48,080 nucleotides of DNA, taken from contig JAURQC010000123.1 of the NCBI GenBank assembly GCA_030836325.1, positions 1 to 48,080 of the forward strand, in the 5' to 3' direction. This document shows, piece after piece, positions 1-7,706 of this stretch; positions within the stretch are counted from its first letter, which is position 1; every line of letters begins with the position of its first letter. A program made the translations under genes and the position numbers. This DNA is from Candidatus Nanopelagicales bacterium (GTDB taxonomy: Bacteria > Actinomycetota > Actinomycetes > S36-B12). The notes under the pieces are model-generated. The model saw nothing but the letters and a program-made list of their open reading frames with translations, searched no databases and was not told the DNA's origin.

Positions 1-1263
1 ACCGGTTCCGCGTTCTTCGAGGACCTTGATGATCGCGGCAATCGCGTCTTCCTTGTTCAAGCCATCTAGCGGACCGGAGTTGACGTGGAGTCCGTCGTCG
101 GCGGTGGCCTCTCCCGTTATCGCCGGGTCTTCGCCGGCATCGACGACCACGCGGACGGGCAGGTCGAACGTGCGAGCGAAGTCGAGGTCGCGCTGGTCGT
201 GCGCAGGGACAGCCATGATCGCGCCGGTGCCGTAGTCAGCGAGGACGTAATCCGATGCCCACACCGGGATGCGCTCGCCATTGACGGGATTGATCGCGTA
301 GCGCTGCAGGAACACACCGGTCTTGGCCCGTGAGGAATCCAGGCGATCCATCTCCGAGATCTGCTTGACCTTCTCGAGGTACTGGGCGAACTCGGCTTCC
401 GCTGCTGTTCCTTCCGCGAGTTCAGCAGCAAGATCGGAGTCCGCAGCGACGACGAAGAACGTCGCGCCGTACAAAGTGTCTGGGCGCGTCGTGTAGACGG
501 TCACCGGCTCGTTACGACCTTCGATCTCGAAGTCGACCTCGGCGCCGGTGGATCGACCGATCCAGTTGCGCTGCATCAGCAGCACCTTTTCCGGCCAAGC
601 ACCCTCGAGTTGCTCCATGTCGTCGAGTAGACGATCGGCGTAGTCGGTGATCTTCAGATACCACTGAGTGAGCTTCTTTTTGGTGACATTGGTGTCGCAT
701 CGCTCGCACTGCCCGGCAACGACCTGCTCATTCGCAAGCACCGTCTGGCACTCCGGGCACCAGTTGACGTTGCTGGCCTTGCGGTAGGCCAGGCCACGCT
801 TGAACATCTGCAGGAAGAACCACTGGTTCCAGTGGTAGTACTCCGGATCGCAGGTGTTCAGCACGCGGTCCCAATCGAAACTGCACGCATAGCGACGCAT
901 CGAAGCCTTTTGCTGCGCGATGTTGTCGTAGGTCCAGCGAACCGGATCCTCCCCGCGCCGAATGGCGGCGTTCTCCGCCGGCAAGCCGAAAGCGTCCCAA
1001 CCGATCGGGTGCATGACATTGAATCCGCGCTGGACCCAGTAGCGGGCGATGACGTCACCGAGTGCGTACGCCTCCGCGTGACCCATGTGCAGGTCCCCCG
1101 AGGGGTACGGGAACATGTCGAGGACGTACTTCTTCGGGCGCTCGTCGTCGGGAAGCCCCGAGCGGAAGGGTGCGAGTTCGTCCCAGACGGGCAGCCACCG
1201 CTCTTGGATGGCGTCGAAGTTGTATCGGGTCTCGCCCTGCTGGGTGTCCTCGCTCGTTGTCAT
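1..1263 (-). CDS. leuS: Leucyl-tRNA synthetase, N-terminal 421 residues (runs off the window)
   Basis: Class I aminoacyl-tRNA synthetase that charges tRNA-Leu in the cytoplasm. Translating the reverse strand from the ATG at 1263 gives an open frame to the window edge, so the C-terminal half is outside. The HIGH signature is present as HMGH at residues 59-62, within [10 protein letters not shown]. The next conserved block contains [14 protein letters not shown] zinc-binding insert shows CPEC followed by CERC. The CP1 editing domain is recognisable from [12 protein letters not shown] and from [17 protein letters not shown], which carries the conserved editing-site aspartate. The KMSKS loop and anticodon-binding domain lie beyond base 1. 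It is followed 25 bases upstream by the OctT-like gene on the same strand, so the two may be co-transcribed. Identity is certain from motifs. Confidence 0.97.
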   Translation of the reverse strand, partial: MTTSEDTQQGETRYNFDAIQERWLPVWDELAPFRSGLPDDERPKKYVLDMFPYPSGDLHMGHAEAYALGDVIARYWVQRGFNVMHPIGWDAFGLPAENAAIRRGEDPVRWTYDNIAQQKASMRRYACSFDWDRVLNTCDPEYYHWNQWFFLQMFKRGLAYRKASNVNWCPECQTVLANEQVVAGQCERCDTNVTKKKLTQWYLKITDYADRLLDDMEQLEGAWPEKVLLMQRNWIGRSTGAEVDFEIEGRNEPVTVYTTRPDTLYGATFFVVAADSDLAAELAEGTAAEAEFAQYLEKVKQISEMDRLDSSRAKTGVFLQRYAINPVNGERIPVWASDYVLADYGTGAIMAVPAHDQRDLDFARTFDLPVRVVVDAGEDPAITGEATADDGLHVNSGPLDGLNKEDAIAAIIKVLEERGTG

Positions 1264-1288
1264 AGCCGGGCAAGACTACCGAGGGCTG

Positions 1289-2038
1289 TCAGCGTGCCTG
1301 CGCCGCCAACGCCGACGCCAAGTCCTCCCCGACCTGCTGATGGGCCTGCCACGACCAATGCATGCCATCGGGGTTCGCGGTGCCATCGGTGAGGCCAGCC
1401 AACACAGCCGACGACGGATCCACGAGGGCAACGTTCAACTCACCAGCGAGGGCCCGTGCGGCAGCCAGCGCCTTGGCATGGTGGCGCTCAGAGGGGTAAT
1501 AGGGCGAGCGGTAGGGACATGGAGCGAGCAAGGCAATCGGCACCTGAGGTCGGACCGCACGGACCGCCTGCACGATCCGCGTCAGGTAGCGATCGGTGGC
1601 GTCTTGAGGCAGCTGCCGTAGCCAACCGTTGGTGGCCTTGATGACCGGAGGCGTCAGGGATCGATAGGCGCGGCGTAGGCGTCGTCGTAATCCACCGGGC
1701 CGCACGTAAGGCAGTGAGTCACGAACCCACGTGGGAACCGATGCCGGAAGTTGATCCATGCCACCGACACCGATAACCACATAGTCTGCGCGCGGCAGGT
1801 AGACGCCATAGGCCATTGGGTCCTTGGTCAGCGCCCACCACGCGTCGCGCGCGGTCCAGCCTTCGCGGGCGACGAGATCGACATCGGCCTCGAGGCCATT
1901 CGCGCAAACCTGCGGGTACAGACGTGGATCGGTCGGAATCTCGATGCGCTCGGGGCCGTGGAAAGCCAGGGAATCGGCCAGCACGAACGCATGACGTTCC
2001 GCACCCGCGCCCGCACCCGCGCTCGTACCCACACCCAC
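1289..2038 (-). CDS. octT: SGNH-hydrolase, OctT-like (diglucosylglycerate octanoyltransferase family, cf. Rv2418c)
   Basis: Predicted SGNH-fold acyltransferase. In mycobacteria the family member OctT (Rv2418c) transfers octanoate to diglucosylglycerate, an early intermediate of methylglucose lipopolysaccharide. Seen here: the nucleophile block FVLADSLAFHGP near the N-terminus, the GGMDQLP block that replaces the usual GxND, a VRPGGLRRRLRR segment, and the C-terminal NPDGMHWSWQAHQ block with the catalytic Asp/His. These match the mycobacterial protein closely as I recall it. A GpgP-like phosphatase of the same pathway lies near 5880, the neighbourhood seen in mycobacteria. The start is uncertain. 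The frame is open to a GTG at 2104, and GTGs at 2062 and 2038 lie before or inside a Gly/Ala/Val low-complexity stretch. I chose 2038 because homologues begin close to the nucleophile block and AAGGGG lies upstream. Substrate is inferred from homology only. Confidence 0.8.
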   Translation of the reverse strand: MGVGTSAGAGAGAERHAFVLADSLAFHGPERIEIPTDPRLYPQVCANGLEADVDLVAREGWTARDAWWALTKDPMAYGVYLPRADYVVIGVGGMDQLPASVPTWVRDSLPYVRPGGLRRRLRRAYRSLTPPVIKATNGWLRQLPQDATDRYLTRIVQAVRAVRPQVPIALLAPCPYRSPYYPSERHHAKALAAARALAGELNVALVDPSSAVLAGLTDGTANPDGMHWSWQAHQQVGEDLASALAAQAR

Positions 2039-2044
2039 ACCCCC
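2001..2044. repeat. Simple-sequence tract of GCACCC / ACACCC units
   Basis: Roughly 44 bases of near-tandem 6-base units, first gcaccc-like and then acaccc-like. On the reverse strand it reads as an Ala/Gly/Val run at or just before the N-terminus of the OctT-like protein. The neighbouring divergent gene starts only about 100 bases away. Such tracts are prone to slippage, so the length and the true start of the OctT-like gene could vary between strains. Confidence 0.7.
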
Positions 2045-2125
2045 ATCATCCCCTTTTCCCACACTCCGGGGGATCGTCCGTCTTTCTCCCGCTATCGCCG
2101 CCACTTCACCACTTTGTCCAACGCG

Positions 2126-2131
2126 TAGAGT
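2126..2131 (+). promoter_or_regulatory. Candidate -10 hexamer (TAGAGT) of a leaderless transcript
   Basis: TAGAGT fits the actinobacterial TANNNT consensus and ends 8 bases before the GTG at 2140. No Shine-Dalgarno sequence lies between them. Together these suggest transcription begins at or next to the start codon of the exporter gene. No convincing -35 element was seen. Confidence 0.45.
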
Positions 2132-2139
2132 GCGCCCTC

Positions 2140-3021
2140 GTGACTACACGCGGGTGGGCGCTATTCATCGCACTGGCCGTGCTTTGGGGAATCCCGTATC
2201 TGTTCATCAAGATCGCCGTAGAGGATTTATCGCCGGCGATGGTCGTGTGGGTTCGCGTAGCCCTCGGAGCACTGATCCTGCTGCCGATAGTGATCGCCCG
2301 CGGCGACATCAAGCGGCTCAACGTGACCGATTGGTCATGGATCGTCGTGTTCGCCTTCGTTGAGATAGCGCTGCCTTTCGGGGCGCTGTCCTATGCGGAG
2401 ATTCGACTGTCGAGTTCTGTCACGGCGATCCTGATCGCCGCAGTTCCAATCCTCTCGGCCGTGATCGGTTGGCGAATCGGCATCGATGACCGCGTGACGA
2501 AAGGGCGAGCACTCGGCTTGGCGATCGGCGTCATCGGTGTCGTCACGCTGGTGGGCATAGACATACGCGGCGATGACTGGCTCAGCGTCGCAGCCCTCGG
2601 CATTACCATCATTGGCTACTCCTTCGGCCCGCTCATCGTTGCGATGAAACTGTCACGCGCTCCGGCTTTGGCGGTCATCACGATGGCTCTGGTCATCAAC
2701 TCGCTCGTCTACGCGCCCCTCGCATGGATCTCGCGGCCGAGCGCGCCGGTGCCCAGCGAGGCATGGTGGTCGGTCATTGTCCTCGGTGTGCTGTGCACAG
2801 CGGCAGCTTTCATCGTGTTCTTCGCACTCATCGCCGAAGCCGGACCATCTCGAACCACAGTGATCACGTTCATCGCACCAGCTGTGGCGCTGCTGCTGGG
2901 CGTCGTGATTTTGGGTGAGTCCCTGACCTGGGGAATCATCGTCGGCTTTCCCCTCGTGATCATCGGATCCTTCCTCGCCACTCGGCGCGCACCCGCGGTC
3001 GAGGCGGAACCGCACCCGTAG
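2140..3021 (+). CDS. EamA-family (DMT superfamily) membrane transporter
   Basis: A 293-residue hydrophobic protein with about ten membrane segments arranged as two EamA halves. The first begins WALFIALAVLWGIPYLFIKIA, and the second follows a short loop with SVAALGITIIGYSFGPLI. The LGESLTWG motif near the C-terminus is typical of the second EamA repeat. The length is usual for the family, which exports metabolites, amino acids or drugs; the substrate cannot be told from sequence. The GTG start at 2140 is preferred because the hydrophobic N-terminus begins there, the upstream in-frame region is low-complexity DNA, and a -10-like hexamer sits 8 bases upstream. The gene is divergent from the OctT-like gene and is followed after 28 bases by a glycosyltransferase on the same strand, possibly co-transcribed. 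Confidence 0.9.
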   Translation: MTTRGWALFIALAVLWGIPYLFIKIAVEDLSPAMVVWVRVALGALILLPIVIARGDIKRLNVTDWSWIVVFAFVEIALPFGALSYAEIRLSSSVTAILIAAVPILSAVIGWRIGIDDRVTKGRALGLAIGVIGVVTLVGIDIRGDDWLSVAALGITIIGYSFGPLIVAMKLSRAPALAVITMALVINSLVYAPLAWISRPSAPVPSEAWWSVIVLGVLCTAAAFIVFFALIAEAGPSRTTVITFIAPAVALLLGVVILGESLTWGIIVGFPLVIIGSFLATRRAPAVEAEPHP

Positions 3022-3049
3022 ATTCGGCCGTCAGATTTGAGATCCAGCC

Positions 3050-4456
3050 GTGGGGGTGTGGTTCGCAAAACTTGGCTGGGCGAGAGTGGCAGTTGCGGCG
3101 ATTATTTTTGCCATCTTGCTCTTGAGCACAATCGATGCTGTCGCAGCCAAGTACTTCGACGACGACCCTTTCGATCAAGAGCCGCTTGTCTTTCCGCTAG
3201 GACCGACGTCCTTGACGGTTAACGAGTCTTTTCCCTCTATGCATCTGCTGGTCTTGACAGGCATCGGTCTAGTCCTTGTGGCAACCGGGTCCATCGTCTT
3301 GGATTCGGTCACCACCGCAAGGGCCCGTCATCCTGACTGGTGGCTGTTACGGCCCGTCCTGCCCCGACCACCCGCGAACGAGCGAGCACTCCAACACGAG
3401 TCTGAACCGCGCATCACGGCGCTCATCCCAGCCCACAATGAGGCAGCATCCATAGGTGACACCCTGCGGGCTCTGTCCGAGCAGTCCCGTTCCGTGGATC
3501 GGGTAGTTGTCGTCGCCGACAACTGCACGGATGAAACCGCGGTGATAGCCAGAACACTCGGGGCCGAGGTTTTCGAAACGGTGGACAACGTCGGACGCAA
3601 GGCCGGCGCCTTGAACCAAGCCCTAGCTGCCATCCTTCCAACCCTCGCTCAGGCCGACACGGTGTTGGTGATGGACGCTGACACCCGACTCTCACCTGAC
3701 TACATCAGCCACGCGGCAGCCCTGTTCTCCGACTCCCCGCGGTTGGATGCAATCGGCGGGTTGTTCTACGGCGAACCCGGCTCAGGTCTGGTCGGACAGC
3801 TTCAGCGCAACGAATATCTCCGCTACCAACTGCAAATTCGTCAACGTCGCGGACGGGTCTTCGTTCTTACTGGCACGGCATCGATGTTCCGAGCCGAGGC
3901 GCTGGCCGATGTCGCTGACGCACGCGGCTCACTGTTGCCGGGACTGCGCGGAGAGGTCTACGACGCCTCGGCGCTTACCGAAGACAACGGGCTCACCATT
4001 GCCTTGAAGTCGCTGGGCTCACCGATGGTGTCGCCGGAGGAGTGCGCGGTCGAAACCGAAGTCATGCCGACGTGGCCCGCGTTGTGGCGTCAACGTCAGC
4101 GCTGGCAACGTGGAGTCATCGAGAACCTCGCCACATACGGCCTAACGAGTGCTACTGCGCGGTACTGGGCTCAGCAAATCGGTATCGGCTACGGAGTGAT
4201 TGCCCTGACAAGTGCCTATGCACTGTTGGCAATTACCGCCTTGGCCGTCGACACATGGGTGTGGTTTCCATTCTGGATAGCGATCACCAGCATTTTCGTC
4301 GGGCTGTCTGTGGCCAAGCTCGTCCTGTGGCCCAAACCGTCCATCCCCGCAGACGTGTCGCCCGAACCAAGTCGTCGCGTCTACGAGAAGCGAAAGCGGT
4401 ACGGACCACTGACACAGCCGGAGAAGGAGCAGATAGGGAAACTGCCCGAGGAATAG
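3050..4456 (+). CDS. Membrane-bound family 2 glycosyltransferase
   Basis: A 468-residue GT-A glycosyltransferase of the processive, cellulose/PNAG-synthase-like kind. Residues 11-30 and about 64-84 are membrane helices. The catalytic domain starts at ALIPAHNEAASIGDTL (124-139) and contains the DAD metal/UDP site (209-211), the ED pair (311-312) and QRQRW (348-352), corresponding to the D, DxD, ED, QxxRW signature. Two more helices follow at about 378-400 and 405-425, and the tail is charged. These features support polymerisation or single addition of a sugar at the cytoplasmic membrane with possible translocation; donor and product are unknown. The GTG start has only a weak upstream GAG, so it may be translated with the EamA gene that ends 28 bases earlier. 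No PilZ domain or polysaccharide co-factor gene is adjacent. Confidence 0.88.
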   Translation: MGVWFAKLGWARVAVAAIIFAILLLSTIDAVAAKYFDDDPFDQEPLVFPLGPTSLTVNESFPSMHLLVLTGIGLVLVATGSIVLDSVTTARARHPDWWLLRPVLPRPPANERALQHESEPRITALIPAHNEAASIGDTLRALSEQSRSVDRVVVVADNCTDETAVIARTLGAEVFETVDNVGRKAGALNQALAAILPTLAQADTVLVMDADTRLSPDYISHAAALFSDSPRLDAIGGLFYGEPGSGLVGQLQRNEYLRYQLQIRQRRGRVFVLTGTASMFRAEALADVADARGSLLPGLRGEVYDASALTEDNGLTIALKSLGSPMVSPEECAVETEVMPTWPALWRQRQRWQRGVIENLATYGLTSATARYWAQQIGIGYGVIALTSAYALLAITALAVDTWVWFPFWIAITSIFVGLSVAKLVLWPKPSIPADVSPEPSRRVYEKRKRYGPLTQPEKEQIGKLPEE

Positions 4457-4524
4457 CACTCTGGCGGCACTGAGTGTTACTACCGGACCTTCCACTCAGG
4501 CGAGATGTGCTGTTAACTGGTTGC

Positions 4525-4944
4525 ATGACACATATGAAGCGAACTCTCACAGCATTGCTTGCTGCTATCGGCCTAGCCCTCGGCGCCTTTGCCGCTGCTG
4601 CTCCTGCGAATGCCGACGACCACGTGACCTTGATGGTGACGGAGCTGCCCGCTCAAGTTCGACTTATTCCTGGCGAGGCAATCGAACTGACCCTTGAGAC
4701 GAACCGCACAACCGGCTACTCCTGGACGGCATCGAAGTCAGGCAAAAAGAAGTCCGTCAAGGTAGGCAAGGGCAAGTACACCCCACCGAACACCACGCTG
4801 GTTGGTGCACCGGGACTTACCACCTGGAAGATCACGGCACTCAAGCCGGGAACGGTTGATGTAAATATCTCCGCGACGCCACCAGGTGGCGGCGATGCTG
4901 AAGTGTCGACCCTGAAGGTGATCGTGATGAAGGACCAGAGCTAG
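4525..4944 (+). CDS. Secreted chagasin-type inhibitor of cysteine peptidases (I42 family)
   Basis: A 139-residue exported protein. The N-terminus MTHMKRTLTALLAAIG starts a signal peptide with a hydrophobic core and an ANA-D cleavage site. The mature part has the conserved chagasin loop NRTTGYSW (family: NPTTGY.W) and a GAPGLTTW loop corresponding to GxGG plus an aromatic. The third loop (RPW) is not obvious; its place is taken by the PPGGGDAE stretch. Known members insert these loops into the active site of papain-like peptidases. In bacteria the target is usually unknown. The start was chosen at ATG 4525 (ATG 4534 also possible). There is no Shine-Dalgarno site, but TTAACT lies 6 bases upstream. 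The last codons lie inside a 38-base direct repeat. No cysteine peptidase gene is adjacent. Confidence 0.8.
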   Translation: MTHMKRTLTALLAAIGLALGAFAAAAPANADDHVTLMVTELPAQVRLIPGEAIELTLETNRTTGYSWTASKSGKKKSVKVGKGKYTPPNTTLVGAPGLTTWKITALKPGTVDVNISATPPGGGDAEVSTLKVIVMKDQS

Positions 4945-5006
4945 ATCTGGGACTTCAAACCGGAAGCACGTGATGAAGGACCAGAGCTAGATCTGGGACT
5001 TCAAAC
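4923..5006. repeat. 38-base perfect direct repeat duplicating the 3' end of the inhibitor gene
   Basis: Bases 4923-4960 are repeated exactly at 4969-5006 (period 46). The unit begins CGTGATGAAGGACCAGAGCT and contains the last codons (VMKDQS) and the stop codon of the chagasin-type gene. The second copy is untranslated and lies just before the terminator hairpin. This looks like a short tandem duplication that left the first reading frame intact. Confidence 0.95.
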
Positions 5007-5014
5007 TATCCACC

Positions 5015-5054
5015 ATTCACTGGGGCTGGGATTCACTTCCCAGCCCCAGTGAAT
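5015..5054. terminator. Bidirectional hairpin terminator between convergent genes
   Basis: A perfect 16-base inverted repeat: ATTCACTGGGGCTGGG (5015-5030) and its complement at 5039-5054, with an 8-base loop. It lies between the convergent inhibitor and SDR genes. The SDR stop codon falls in the loop, so the right arm is coding. No strong T-run follows on either side, so efficiency is uncertain. Confidence 0.8.
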
Positions 5055-5710
5055 TCCGTTTCGACGTTGATCTCGTCGATCGTGTCCCACAGAGCTTGGG
5101 CAATCAGGTCGGGGTCGAAGGCTGTGCCCGGCGCAATGCTTCCGCGGATCGTCAGCGTTCGGACACGGATGTTCGTGTCTGCCAGATCTTTGTCGAGGGC
5201 AATAGCCAAATTGCGCAGGGCGGCCTTTTGAAGCCCAAGCCCCACTCCCGAGGTCATCGGTGAGTCCGCGGTACCACCCCCGGTGAAGAGAATTCGAGCT
5301 GCTGGGAGTTCACGCATTCGGGGTACAACGGCCTGAGCCATCGCCAAACCGGAGACAACTCCAGCGCTCAGGCCTTCGGCAACAGCAGCCAGGTCACTGT
5401 CTAGCCCACCGGGTACCCACGTGGAGACGTTGAATAGGGCACAGTCAATCGGAACCTCGCATGCTTTGGCGTAGTCATCCAGGGTTTCGCGGAGTGATAC
5501 CGGACCTGCGGCGTCAGCGGGGACCACATCGATCCGAACACCATCGACGTGCAGCTCTGATACCAGTTGTTCGAGCTTGCTCGGGGAACGAGCTGCCAGT
5601 GTCACGTGAGAGTCACCTTGAAGTGCCAGCCGGGCAAATGACGCTCCGATGCCCGGTCCGGCTCCGACGACGAGCACGTGTCTTGGCGAGAAGGTGGATG
5701 GCTCGGCCAT
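5033..5710 (-). CDS. Atypical short-chain dehydrogenase/reductase (catalytic Ser and Tyr absent)
   Basis: A 225-residue Rossmann-fold protein of the SDR superfamily. The nucleotide-binding glycine motif is GAGPGIG near residues 17-23, followed by AARSP at the end of the second strand, typical of NADP-preferring members. The usual active site is degenerate. The catalytic serine position falls in ILFTGGG, and the YxxxK motif reads LGLQK, keeping the lysine but not the tyrosine. The C-terminal region IRVRTLTIRGSIAPGTAFDP corresponds to the usual IRVN..PG segment. It may bind cofactor without classical reductase activity, or use other residues. The start ATG at 5710 has AGGGGG close upstream. tRNA-Ala lies 23 bases upstream on the same strand. 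Family assignment is sure; function is unknown. Confidence 0.85.
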   Translation of the reverse strand: MAEPSTFSPRHVLVVGAGPGIGASFARLALQGDSHVTLAARSPSKLEQLVSELHVDGVRIDVVPADAAGPVSLRETLDDYAKACEVPIDCALFNVSTWVPGGLDSDLAAVAEGLSAGVVSGLAMAQAVVPRMRELPAARILFTGGGTADSPMTSGVGLGLQKAALRNLAIALDKDLADTNIRVRTLTIRGSIAPGTAFDPDLIAQALWDTIDEINVETEFTGAGK

Positions 5711-5733
5711 GCGCGCCCCCTATGGGAAAGATG

Positions 5734-5806
5734 TGGAGCTGAGGGGACTCGAACCCCTGACCCCCTCCATGCCATGGAGGTGCGCTACCAGCTGCGCTAC
5801 AGCCCC
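5734..5806 (-). tRNA. tRNA-Ala (anticodon GGC)
   Basis: The reverse strand folds into a complete cloverleaf: acceptor GGGGCTG paired with CAGCTCC (one G-T pair), D-arm GCGC/GCGC, anticodon arm CCTCC/GGAGG with loop ATGGCAT (GGC anticodon), and T-arm AGGGG/CCCCT with loop TTCGAGT. The discriminator is A. The 3' CCA is not encoded, since the next bases read CAT. Confidence 0.97.
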
Positions 5807-5822
5807 GCGAATGCGAAGTCGA

Positions 5823-5828
5823 AGCATA
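5823..5828 (-). promoter_or_regulatory. Candidate -10 hexamer (TATGCT) for tRNA-Ala
   Basis: TATGCT on the reverse strand fits TANNNT and ends 16 bases before the first base of the mature tRNA-Ala, leaving a short 5' leader for RNase P. No clear -35 box. Confidence 0.35.
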
Positions 5829-5879
5829 CCGTGGGGCGACGACCACACCCGAGGGGGACCGTGGGGGAAACGGAGTGAA

Positions 5880-6536
5880 TTAGCGGTCGTCGGCAAGCGC
5901 TGGCGTGGGAAGCGAACCGGCGTTGTACTCCTGAAGCCGCCACGCTGGGCCAAACCCCGTGGTGTTCTGCGTGAGGATCGACCACGCGCAGTTGCTCAGC
6001 ACGCCCAGGCAGGCCCACTGGGCAGGCGGTAGTTCAAGTAGGGCACCGATCGCGGCTCGTGCGGATCCGCCGTGGGTAGCGACGACGAGTGTCCCGTCTT
6101 GGGGAAGGTGGACCAACTCCTCGTTGATCGCCGCGACCATTCGGTCAGCGACCTCAATCCGAGTTTCACCGTCACCACCGGGGCGAGCGTCGGAATCCGA
6201 GGCCCAACGCGCCAGTTTCTCTCCGTACCGCTCCAGCAGTTCCGGCCGCCTCAGACCCTCCCACTCCCCCGCGAACGTCTCGCGAAGCCGCGCATCAGCC
6301 CTTACCTCAATCCCGGTGAGCGCACCGAGCTCTCGAGCCGTGTCGAAGGCACGAGAAAGGTCGGAGGAAATGATCCGATCGGGCTTCAGGTGGACAAGCA
6401 AACCTGCGGCCCGCTGAGCCTGGCCTCGACCCTCGTCATCGAGTTCGATATCGGACTGCCCCTGGAATCGGCGCTGGGCATTCCAGGCCGTGCGTCCGTG
6501 GCGCCATAGGACGATGCGTTGTTCACCCATTGTCAC
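5880..6536 (-). CDS. gpgP: Histidine phosphatase, GpgP-like (glucosyl-3-phosphoglycerate phosphatase family, cf. Rv2419c)
   Basis: A 218-residue histidine-phosphatase-superfamily enzyme. It has the RHG motif with the phosphoryl-accepting histidine in VLWRHGRTAWN near the N-terminus, ISSDLSRAFDTA with a conserved arginine, the RLRETFAGEWEG block with the catalytic glutamate, and the second histidine in VATHGGSARA. In mycobacteria the orthologous position holds GpgP, which dephosphorylates glucosyl-3-phosphoglycerate on the way to glucosylglycerate and methylglucose lipopolysaccharide. An OctT-like gene nearby supports that reading. The substrate is inferred; phosphoglycerate-mutase-like phosphatases are promiscuous. 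The GTG start overlaps the rsfS stop by four bases (GTGA). An alternative ATG lies two codons downstream at 6530. Confidence 0.85.
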   Translation of the reverse strand: MTMGEQRIVLWRHGRTAWNAQRRFQGQSDIELDDEGRGQAQRAAGLLVHLKPDRIISSDLSRAFDTARELGALTGIEVRADARLRETFAGEWEGLRRPELLERYGEKLARWASDSDARPGGDGETRIEVADRMVAAINEELVHLPQDGTLVVATHGGSARAAIGALLELPPAQWACLGVLSNCAWSILTQNTTGFGPAWRLQEYNAGSLPTPALADDR

Positions 6537-6922
6537 TCCGAGGCAGGCGACTGACCGGAGGTGACCGAGGCAGGCAGCTCAATCAACGGACAGTCTTTCC
6601 ACAAGCGCTCGATTGCGTAGTGGACACGATCTTCTGCTTGCTGCACGTGGACAACCACATCTCCAAAGTCCAATAGGACCCAGTGCGCACCTTTCAGACC
6701 CTCGCGACGGATGGGCTTGACGCCCATTCCATGAAGGGACCTCTCTATTGCATCAACGATTGACTTCACCTGACGCTCATTGGCCGCGGAGCAGATGACG
6801 AAGACATCGGTAATGACAAGTTGTTCACTAACGTCAATCGCGACGATGTCGGTGGCAAGTTTGTCCGACGCTGCTTGCGCCGCGGCAATTGCGACCTTGA
6901 CGGCATCGGGGGCAGCGGTCAT
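6533..6922 (-). CDS. rsfS: Ribosomal silencing factor RsfS
   Basis: A 129-residue RsfS/Iojap protein that binds ribosomal protein L14 and blocks subunit joining under nutrient limitation. Conserved features seen: [22 protein letters not shown], the [13 protein letters not shown] helix, and [20 protein letters not shown]. The start at 6922 overlaps the nadD stop as ATGA. The reading frame could extend upstream to 6961, but that would lie inside nadD. It is encoded between nadD and the GpgP-like gene with 4-base overlaps on both sides, so the three are translationally coupled. Confidence 0.95.
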   Translation of the reverse strand: MTAAPDAVKVAIAAAQAASDKLATDIVAIDVSEQLVITDVFVICSAANERQVKSIVDAIERSLHGMGVKPIRREGLKGAHWVLLDFGDVVVHVQQAEDRVHYAIERLWKDCPLIELPASVTSGQSPASE

Positions 6923-7512
6923 GAGGGCGACTCCGTGTAGAGGCGGTGCTTGCGAATCCATCGCGACACACCTTCAGGGACGAGATAATCAATCGGCTTA
7001 CCATCTGCCACGCGTTCACGGATATCGCTACTGGAGATCGCGAGCGCTGGAATCTCGATCAAGGTCACCACGCCTTCCGGAAGTCCAGGATCCGCGAGAT
7101 GGTGTCCTGGCCGCGTTACCCCAACGAGGTGAGCCTGATCGATGATCCCATCGGGATCACGCCAGCTAACGATGTCCGCGAGCGCATCGGCGCCAGTGAT
7201 GAAGAACCATTCCGCAGAGTCGTCGGGGTGTGCGGCGGCAAAACCGCGCTGCAGATCACGCAGGGTGTCCACCGTGTAGGTCGGGCCTTCACGATCTATG
7301 TCCACACGGGAGACCTCAAAACGAGTATCAGCTGCGGTTGCGATTACGGTCATGAGATACCGATCTTCCCCTGGTGTTGTCGGCTTTGACTTGTGCCAGG
7401 GCACGCCGGTCGGCGTAAAGATCACCCGCTGCAGATCGAAACGGTGGGCAACCTCGGACGCGGCAACCAGGTGGCCGTGATGAATGGGATCGAAGGTGCC
7501 ACCCATCACACC
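6919..7512 (-). CDS. nadD: Nicotinate-nucleotide adenylyltransferase
   Basis: Transfers AMP from ATP to nicotinate mononucleotide in NAD biosynthesis. It shows the nucleotidyltransferase signature [12 protein letters not shown] at the very N-terminus, the [10 protein letters not shown] segment, and [10 protein letters not shown] near the C-terminus with the ISSTxxR-type ATP-binding motif. The start needs care. The first ATG (7509) gives MMGGTF and would delete the first beta-strand. I give the GTG at 7512 as the nearest standard codon, but the frame is open upstream and a CTG at 7533, preceded by GGAAG at a spacing of about 7 bases, would give [13 protein letters not shown], the length normal for the family. 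The gene lies in a compact operon behind the 46-residue membrane peptide and overlaps rsfS. Confidence 0.95.
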   Translation of the reverse strand, partial: GVMGGTFDPIHHGHLVAASEVAHRFDLQRVIFTPTGVPWHKSKPTTPGEDRYLMTVIATAADTRFEVSRVDIDREGPTYTVDTLRDLQRGFAAAHPDDSAEWFFITGADALADIVSWRDPDGIIDQAHLVGVTRPGHHLADPGLPEGVVTLIEIPALAISSSDIRERVADGKPIDYLVPEGVSRWIRKHRLYTESPS

Positions 7513-7543
7513 TATTCGGAAACGGCTCAGCTTCTTGCTTCCG

Positions 7544-7684
7544 TCAACGATCGACCTTGATCATCATTGTGAGAATGAGAAGGCCGACCAGAACTCCGAA
7601 GCCGAATAGGCCGAAAACCCACGCTGGCGTGCTTGCCTCACCAGCAGCTTCACTGGCCATCAAGACGAAATTCTCAGTGATCAT
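7544..7684 (-). CDS. 46-residue single-pass membrane peptide between proA and nadD
   Basis: A small gene. The ATG at 7684 is 22 bases after the proA stop and the TGA ends 11-31 bases before nadD, depending on the nadD start used. The protein begins [16 protein letters not shown], then a short Ser/Thr/Pro link, one hydrophobic helix (about residues 22-41, [17 protein letters not shown]) and a short positive tail KVDR. GGGTAGGG upstream may serve as ribosome-binding site. Function is unknown. Its place inside a tight operon, with codon use like its neighbours, supports it being a real gene. Confidence 0.65.
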   Translation of the reverse strand: MITENFVLMASEAAGEASTPAWVFGLFGFGVLVGLLILTMMIKVDR

Positions 7685-7706
7685 GGCTTTACCCTACCCA
7701 GACCTT

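Noticed and set aside
4470..4499. Inverted repeat CTGAGTG/CACTCAG between the glycosyltransferase and inhibitor genes
   Set aside because: Only 7 base pairs with a 16-base loop and no T-run; too weak to call a terminator.
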